NCBI GenBank assembly: GCA_964511665.1
Contig: CAZEHA010000002.1
Coordinates: 84,300-148,299, forward strand
Reading direction: 5' to 3'
DNA: 64,000 nt
Source of the DNA: JAGOEF01 sp964511665
GTDB lineage: Bacteria > Bacteroidota > Bacteroidia > Bacteroidales > ML635J-15
The stretch's first letter is position 1. Each line of letters opens with the position of its first letter. A program made the position numbers and the translations under genes. A model generated the notes under the pieces. It was not told the DNA's origin. It saw only the letters and a list, made by a program, of their open reading frames with translations, and did not search any database. Shown piece by piece: positions 60,238 through 64,000 of the stretch.

Positions 60238-62203
60238 AACACGATTCACATATCTCATTCTGGGGTTTCTGCTTTTTGGCTTTTGCAGTAAGGCTCAGGA
60301 TGTGTATATCGACGATTCGATTACCTTGCTGCCCAACGTAAACGTAATGGCCGAGCGACCTGTGTTTGAAAGCGGACTAAAGATATCGAAAATCGATTCG
60401 CTGGTGTACGACGAAAACCGACAGTATAGCTTGTCGGAACTCATCGCATGGAAAACACCGGTATTTATTAAATCGTATGGTCGTGGCAGCATGGCCACAG
60501 CCTCGTTTAGGGGCACCGATCCATCGCACACACAGGTAACCTGGAATGGAATTCCTGTGAATTCGCCCCTGCTGGGGATGGCCGATTTCAGCCTGCTGCC
60601 CCTGATGGTTGCCGGTGGTCTCGATTTATATCACGGCACTGCTTCGCTAATGTCGGGCTATCCCTCGATTGGCGGTCGCATAGCCATGACCAGCCGACCG
60701 GCCTGGAATACAGGCTTTGAGCTCGATGTTATAAGTGCTGCAGGCAGCTACCTCACATTCGACGAGGCAGTAAAAGCCGGCTATTCAAACCGGGATATCA
60801 GTATTGGAACGGGCCTGTGGTATTCGCGTTCGCGCAACAATTTTGAATTTACAAACCGCGACATCTTAAACGGTGGGGTTCAAACGCGCGAAAATGCCCA
60901 GTGGCAACGCTATGGTATTGTGGCCGATGTGTACAGGCGCTTGCGTGGCAATGGCATGCTTTCGCTGAATGTGTGGGCACAACACAGCGAACGCAGCATA
61001 CCCCAGCTTTCGACCAACGAAAGCGGAAACCTCAACAACATAAACCGCCAGAACGACGACATGCTGTATGCCCTGGTAGCCTATTCAAATTACACCGAAA
61101 AATCGAAGCTTACGATGCAAACTGCATTGGCACATCAGCAAAACCGGTATGGCTTACAGAATTACATAAGCGGCAGCGGCTTTCTGAATGCCGTAAACAG
61201 CCATAGTCTCAGCTGGTCGGGTTACAGCTTTGCCGATTATCGGGTAAGTTTCGGCTCAAAGTGCTATGTGTCGGGCTTGCTGCAGATTGACTACCATAAT
61301 GTGTTGTCGGAAGAATTGGTTTGGCAAAGAGAATACAAGGTTTCGCGTTTCGAAAGTGCAGCAACGGTTTCGTTTTTCTACAAACCACTCGACAAAATAA
61401 CAATGGGAATAGCACTGCGACAACAGCTATCGAACCTCGTAATACTTCCTGCGATGCCTTCGCTGCAGTTTGAATACCGACTGCTGCCCGGCATAATATA
61501 CAAAGCAAACGCATCGCGCATGGTGCGCATTCCCTCGCTCAACGACCTATATTTTCAACCCGGAGGAAACCCTGAGTTGTTGCCCGAAAAATCGCTGATG
61601 GCCGAAACCGGTATAGAATTGGCAAAAACGTGGAAACAAATTCGCCTGAGCGGTGAAATGTCGGGTTATTACAGTACTATCAGCAACTGGATTATGTGGA
61701 AACCAACCCACAGGGGGTATTGGACACCCACCAATATTGAGCGGGTTCAGATAAACGGTATCGAAGTTTCGGGAAAAGCCGAAGCCAATGTAAACAATGT
61801 CCTTTTTTCGATGCAAGGAGCCTACACCCTGGCAAAATCGATAAACAAAAGCCCTGCAGTAGCAGAAAACGACATGTCGTATGGCAGCCGCCTACCGTAT
61901 ATACCATTGCATTCGGCCACGTTGTATGCCAACCTGAGTTACAGGGCTTTTTTTGTAGGATATCAATGGAATTATTATAGCGAGCGGCTCACCAATATTG
62001 CCGGCAGCAATTCGCCTTTGCTTTGTTTGTACCCCTATTTTATGAACGATTTAAGCATGGGCAAGCATTTCGTTTTCGACAACTGTGCCATACATGTGCG
62101 CTTTGCTGTGATGAACCTTTTCAACGAAAGCTATCGCTCGGTGCTGTGGCAACCCATGCCCGGACGAAATTACATGCTCACCCTAAGGTTTTTGCTGAAA
62201 TGA
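60233..62203 (+). CDS. btuB: BtuB-like TonB-dependent B12 receptor (non-canonical ATT start)
   Basis: A 656-residue outer-membrane receptor. Read from ATT at 60233 the frame gives IKTRFTYLILGFLLFGFCSK then AQ, an ideal signal peptide, followed directly by the TonB-box/plug start (VYIDDSITLLPNVNVMAER) and plug (SFRGTDPSHTQVTWNGIPVN) and a barrel ending MLTLRFLLK. No ATG, GTG or TTG precedes the signal peptide in frame; the first is GTG at 60302, which would remove it. ATT overlaps the upstream TAA (ATTAA), as ATGA would. The B12 substrate is inferred from the riboswitch and neighbours. Confidence 0.82.
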   Translation: MKTRFTYLILGFLLFGFCSKAQDVYIDDSITLLPNVNVMAERPVFESGLKISKIDSLVYDENRQYSLSELIAWKTPVFIKSYGRGSMATASFRGTDPSHTQVTWNGIPVNSPLLGMADFSLLPLMVAGGLDLYHGTASLMSGYPSIGGRIAMTSRPAWNTGFELDVISAAGSYLTFDEAVKAGYSNRDISIGTGLWYSRSRNNFEFTNRDILNGGVQTRENAQWQRYGIVADVYRRLRGNGMLSLNVWAQHSERSIPQLSTNESGNLNNINRQNDDMLYALVAYSNYTEKSKLTMQTALAHQQNRYGLQNYISGSGFLNAVNSHSLSWSGYSFADYRVSFGSKCYVSGLLQIDYHNVLSEELVWQREYKVSRFESAATVSFFYKPLDKITMGIALRQQLSNLVILPAMPSLQFEYRLLPGIIYKANASRMVRIPSLNDLYFQPGGNPELLPEKSLMAETGIELAKTWKQIRLSGEMSGYYSTISNWIMWKPTHRGYWTPTNIERVQINGIEVSGKAEANVNNVLFSMQGAYTLAKSINKSPAVAENDMSYGSRLPYIPLHSATLYANLSYRAFFVGYQWNYYSERLTNIAGSNSPLLCLYPYFMNDLSMGKHFVFDNCAIHVRFAVMNLFNESYRSVLWQPMPGRNYMLTLRFLLK

Positions 62204-63258
62204 AAAAAACACTCCTCTATATTATAGCCTTGCTTTTTATGTTGCCATCGTGTATGCACGACAACATAAACCTGAATTCGTACCGCACAACGAGTGGCGT
62301 TTTTGTGGTGTGCTCGGGCAATTTTATGTACGGCAACGCATCGTTGAGCTTCTACACGCCTAGTACCGGAGAAGTGTTGCACGAAATATTTTTCAATGCC
62401 AATGGGTTTCCGCTGGGCGATGTGGCTCAATCGCTTAGCATTGGCGACTCGATGGCTTATGTGGTGGTGAACAATTCAGGACGTATTTATGCATTCGACC
62501 CAAACACATTTGTAGCAAAAGGTAAAATCACCGGTCTTACATCGCCTCGATATATGCATTTTATAAGCCGCGAAAAAGCCTATGTAAGCGATTTATATGC
62601 TAAAAAAATATGGATTGTAAATCCGGTAAGTCTTCAAATTACCGGAAGCATCGATGTGAACAACCGAAATCACGATTTTTACCAACACAGCACAGAACAA
62701 ATGGTTCAATATGGCTCAAAAGTGTTTGTGTCGTGCTGGTCGTTCGACAATAAACTCCTGATAATCGACAGCGAAACCGACATGCTAACCGATTCGGTAA
62801 CAGTGGGTATTCAGCCCTCAAAAATGCTTATCGATAGGTATAACCAAATATGGGTGTATTGCGACGGAGGCTACGAAGGATCGGCCTATGCACACGAAAA
62901 TCCATCGCTATACAAGGTTGATGCAGAAAGCCGGCTTGCCCAAAAGCTATTCGACCTGCCTGCAGGCGTGTTTGGTGCATCAATGTGCATGAACGCCACC
63001 GGTGATACACTGTTTTTAACGGCACACGACGTGTATGCCATTGATGTGCTCATACCGGCAATGCCACAACAACCATTCATTGAAGCCGGAAACCGGAATA
63101 TTTCGGCCATAGCCTGCGATGCAAGCAACGGCGATTTGTATCTGGCCGATGCTGTCGACTGGTTGCAATACGGGGTAGTGTACCGCTATTCGCGGAATGC
63201 ACAGCCCATTGATACATTCAGAGTGGGAATCAATCCGGTGGAGATTGTGTTTAAATAG
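62200..63258 (+). CDS. btuG: BtuG-like beta-propeller lipoprotein
   Basis: A 352-residue lipoprotein (MKKTLLYIIALLFMLPSC) with a YncE/DUF5074-type seven-bladed propeller (GVFVVCSGNFMYGNASLSFY; GKITGLTSPRYMHFISREKAYVSDLYAKKIWIVNP; VDSVTVGIQPSKMLIDRYNQIWVY-like repeats). In Bacteroides, BtuG sits on BtuB at the surface and captures B12 with very high affinity. Its order right after the receptor (4-base ATGA overlap) and the upstream riboswitch make this assignment strong. The ATG at 62200 begins the lipoprotein signal. Confidence 0.9.
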   Translation: MKKTLLYIIALLFMLPSCMHDNINLNSYRTTSGVFVVCSGNFMYGNASLSFYTPSTGEVLHEIFFNANGFPLGDVAQSLSIGDSMAYVVVNNSGRIYAFDPNTFVAKGKITGLTSPRYMHFISREKAYVSDLYAKKIWIVNPVSLQITGSIDVNNRNHDFYQHSTEQMVQYGSKVFVSCWSFDNKLLIIDSETDMLTDSVTVGIQPSKMLIDRYNQIWVYCDGGYEGSAYAHENPSLYKVDAESRLAQKLFDLPAGVFGASMCMNATGDTLFLTAHDVYAIDVLIPAMPQQPFIEAGNRNISAIACDASNGDLYLADAVDWLQYGVVYRYSRNAQPIDTFRVGINPVEIVFK

Positions 63259-63266
63259 GCACGATT

Positions 63267-63644
63267 TCAGCCTTTTTTCCTGATTAACATGATGTGAATA
63301 CTCACTGCAATGGCTATACTCACCAGCAATATTCGCAGCCATAGTTTGTCGGTTGCAAACATGGCACTGCTGAGAATACCTGCCCAAAGTAAAGTAATCG
63401 AGAATAGTTTTATTTTAATTGGGATACCTTTTTTCTCCATATAATTTTTAATGTACAAACCCAGCACTTTGTGGCCAATAAGCGCTTGGTAAAGCCGGTG
63501 GTTGCTACGCATGAAACAAGCTGCTGCCAATAGCAGCAGAGGCGTTGTGGGAAGCAATGGAACAAAAATGCCAATCACACCCAATGCTGTAGAAACAATG
63601 CCGGCAGCTATGAGCAGGTATTTTATAAGATTCCTTTTCTCCAT
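63267..63644 (-). CDS. DUF454 (YbaN-like) inner-membrane protein
   Basis: A 125-residue protein with the DUF454 signature: GVIGIFVPLLPTTPLLLLAAACFMRSNHRLYQAL, followed by three to four predicted membrane segments in total (about 8-25, 28-44, 76-95 and 102-120). YbaN-like proteins are widespread and of unknown function. It converges on btuG with an 8-base gap. Intergenic repeats lie upstream of its start. Confidence 0.88.
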   Translation of the reverse strand: MEKRNLIKYLLIAAGIVSTALGVIGIFVPLLPTTPLLLLAAACFMRSNHRLYQALIGHKVLGLYIKNYMEKKGIPIKIKLFSITLLWAGILSSAMFATDKLWLRILLVSIAIAVSIHIMLIRKKG

Positions 63645-63748
63645 GTGCCAAAAGTACTGAAATTGGAGGATATTGCGCTGCCTAAACGCGAAATATTACC
63701 ATAATATCGTGGGGTGGTGAAATTGAGGTTTGGGGATAATTTTTTATA

Positions 63749-63775
63749 GAATACAGAAGTCAGAATGCAGAAGGG
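63749..63775 (+). repeat. Left outer inverted arm of the intergenic repeat element
   Basis: 27 bases whose reverse complement matches 63937-63963 with three mismatches. With the inner repeats it makes a nested palindrome of about 215 bases. Confidence 0.7.
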
Positions 63776-63788
63776 GCGATTTTTAACG

Positions 63789-63914
63789 TTTGTCACCCTG
63801 AGTAGCGAAGCGCTAATCGAATTTGTCACCCTGAGTAGCGAAACGAAGTGAAGCGCTAATCGAATTTGTCACCCTGAGTAGCGAAACGAAGTGAAGCGCT
63901 AATCGAAGGGTGAC
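63789..63914 (+). repeat. Tandem repeat flanked by inner inverted repeats
   Basis: Three head-to-tail copies of a unit beginning TTTGTCACCCTGAGTAGCGA: 63789-63821 (33 bases, lacking 10 internal bases), 63822-63864 and 63865-63907 (43 bases each). GTCACCCT (63792-63799) and AGGGTGAC (63907-63914) close it as an inverted repeat. The sequence type resembles dispersed intergenic repeats of Bacteroidetes. No coding sequence. Confidence 0.85.
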
Positions 63915-63936
63915 TGCCGGAGACACTCCTCCCTGA

Positions 63937-63963
63937 CCCTTCTGTATTCTGTCTCCTGTATTC
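63937..63963 (+). repeat. Right outer inverted arm of the intergenic repeat element
   Basis: Complement of the left arm at 63749-63775 (three mismatches), rich in CTGTATTCTG. It is followed by another TGTATTC copy and an A-run to the window end. Confidence 0.7.
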
Positions 63964-64000
63964 TGTATTCCACAATAAAAAAAGCATTTTCATCAATCAA

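Noticed and set aside
60302..62203. GTG start for the BtuB-like receptor
   Set aside because: It would remove the signal peptide that is encoded in frame just upstream, which an outer-membrane receptor needs.
63789..63914. CRISPR array
   Set aside because: The copies are directly adjacent without spacers and no cas genes are present.

Overview
The window looks like a piece of a draft genome from the phylum Bacteroidetes, most likely order Bacteroidales or a close anaerobic/facultative relative. The evidence is phylum-typical: promoters of the TTTG-N19-TAnnTTTG type before many genes, type IX secretion (T9SS) C-terminal sorting domains, TonB-dependent receptors with carboxypeptidase-like N-terminal domains, lipoproteins of Bacteroidetes-restricted families (DUF4249, DUF1573, DUF4348), the purM-prfA-pyrF and nusB-yajC-ybbR-coaE gene clusters, and a four-subunit 2-oxoacid:ferredoxin oxidoreductase. 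A 100-N run at 32878-32977 is a scaffold gap.

Layout. 1-4940 (minus) is one operon: TonB receptor, DUF4249 lipoprotein, DsbD-N-like periplasmic protein, thioredoxin reductase and the start of nth. tRNA-Pro lies at 5101. 5285-8402 (minus) is purM-prfA-pyrF. 8507-12168 (minus) holds two related TPR/beta-propeller envelope proteins, one with a C-terminal OmpA domain (PorE-like). An ECF sigma factor follows. 13110-21669 (plus) holds a four-helix-bundle protein, a coiled-coil lipoprotein, a glutathione peroxidase, a fused LeuC-LeuD-type hydro-lyase, ftcD and the 2-oxoacid:ferredoxin oxidoreductase operon. 21774-26705 (minus) holds a NifX-like protein, OsmC, a TerB-DnaJ protein, coaE, ybbR, yajC, DUF1573 and nusB.

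26987-32464 is mixed: a PUR/DUF3276 protein, free methionine sulfoxide reductase, a second glutathione peroxidase, lipoproteins and rimO. tRNA-Arg (32609-32682) is followed by a duplicated tRNA 3' end plus terminator, the assembly gap, and a C10 protease whose sorting domain looks truncated. 34920-40803 (minus) holds lipoproteins, a methyltransferase and an AddA-like helicase-nuclease. 40889-47987 includes PCMD and barrel proteins, a tandemly fused adenylate kinase whose second half has a degraded AMP site, hpt, purE, a PorV/PorQ-like protein and an HhH outer-membrane protein. Then come a Usp protein, recJ, lysS, pgi, a T9SS beta-propeller protein, a nitronate monooxygenase-like enzyme and a CFI-box protein.

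The most coherent accessory system is the vitamin B12 capture locus at 57659-63258: a cobalamin riboswitch controls a DUF4465 (BtuH-like) protein and a second surface protein, both with T9SS sorting domains, then a BtuB-like TonB receptor and a BtuG-like beta-propeller lipoprotein. The receptor has no ATG, GTG or TTG that would include its signal peptide; the only reasonable start is ATT overlapping the stop of the gene before it. The window ends with a nested inverted/tandem intergenic repeat.
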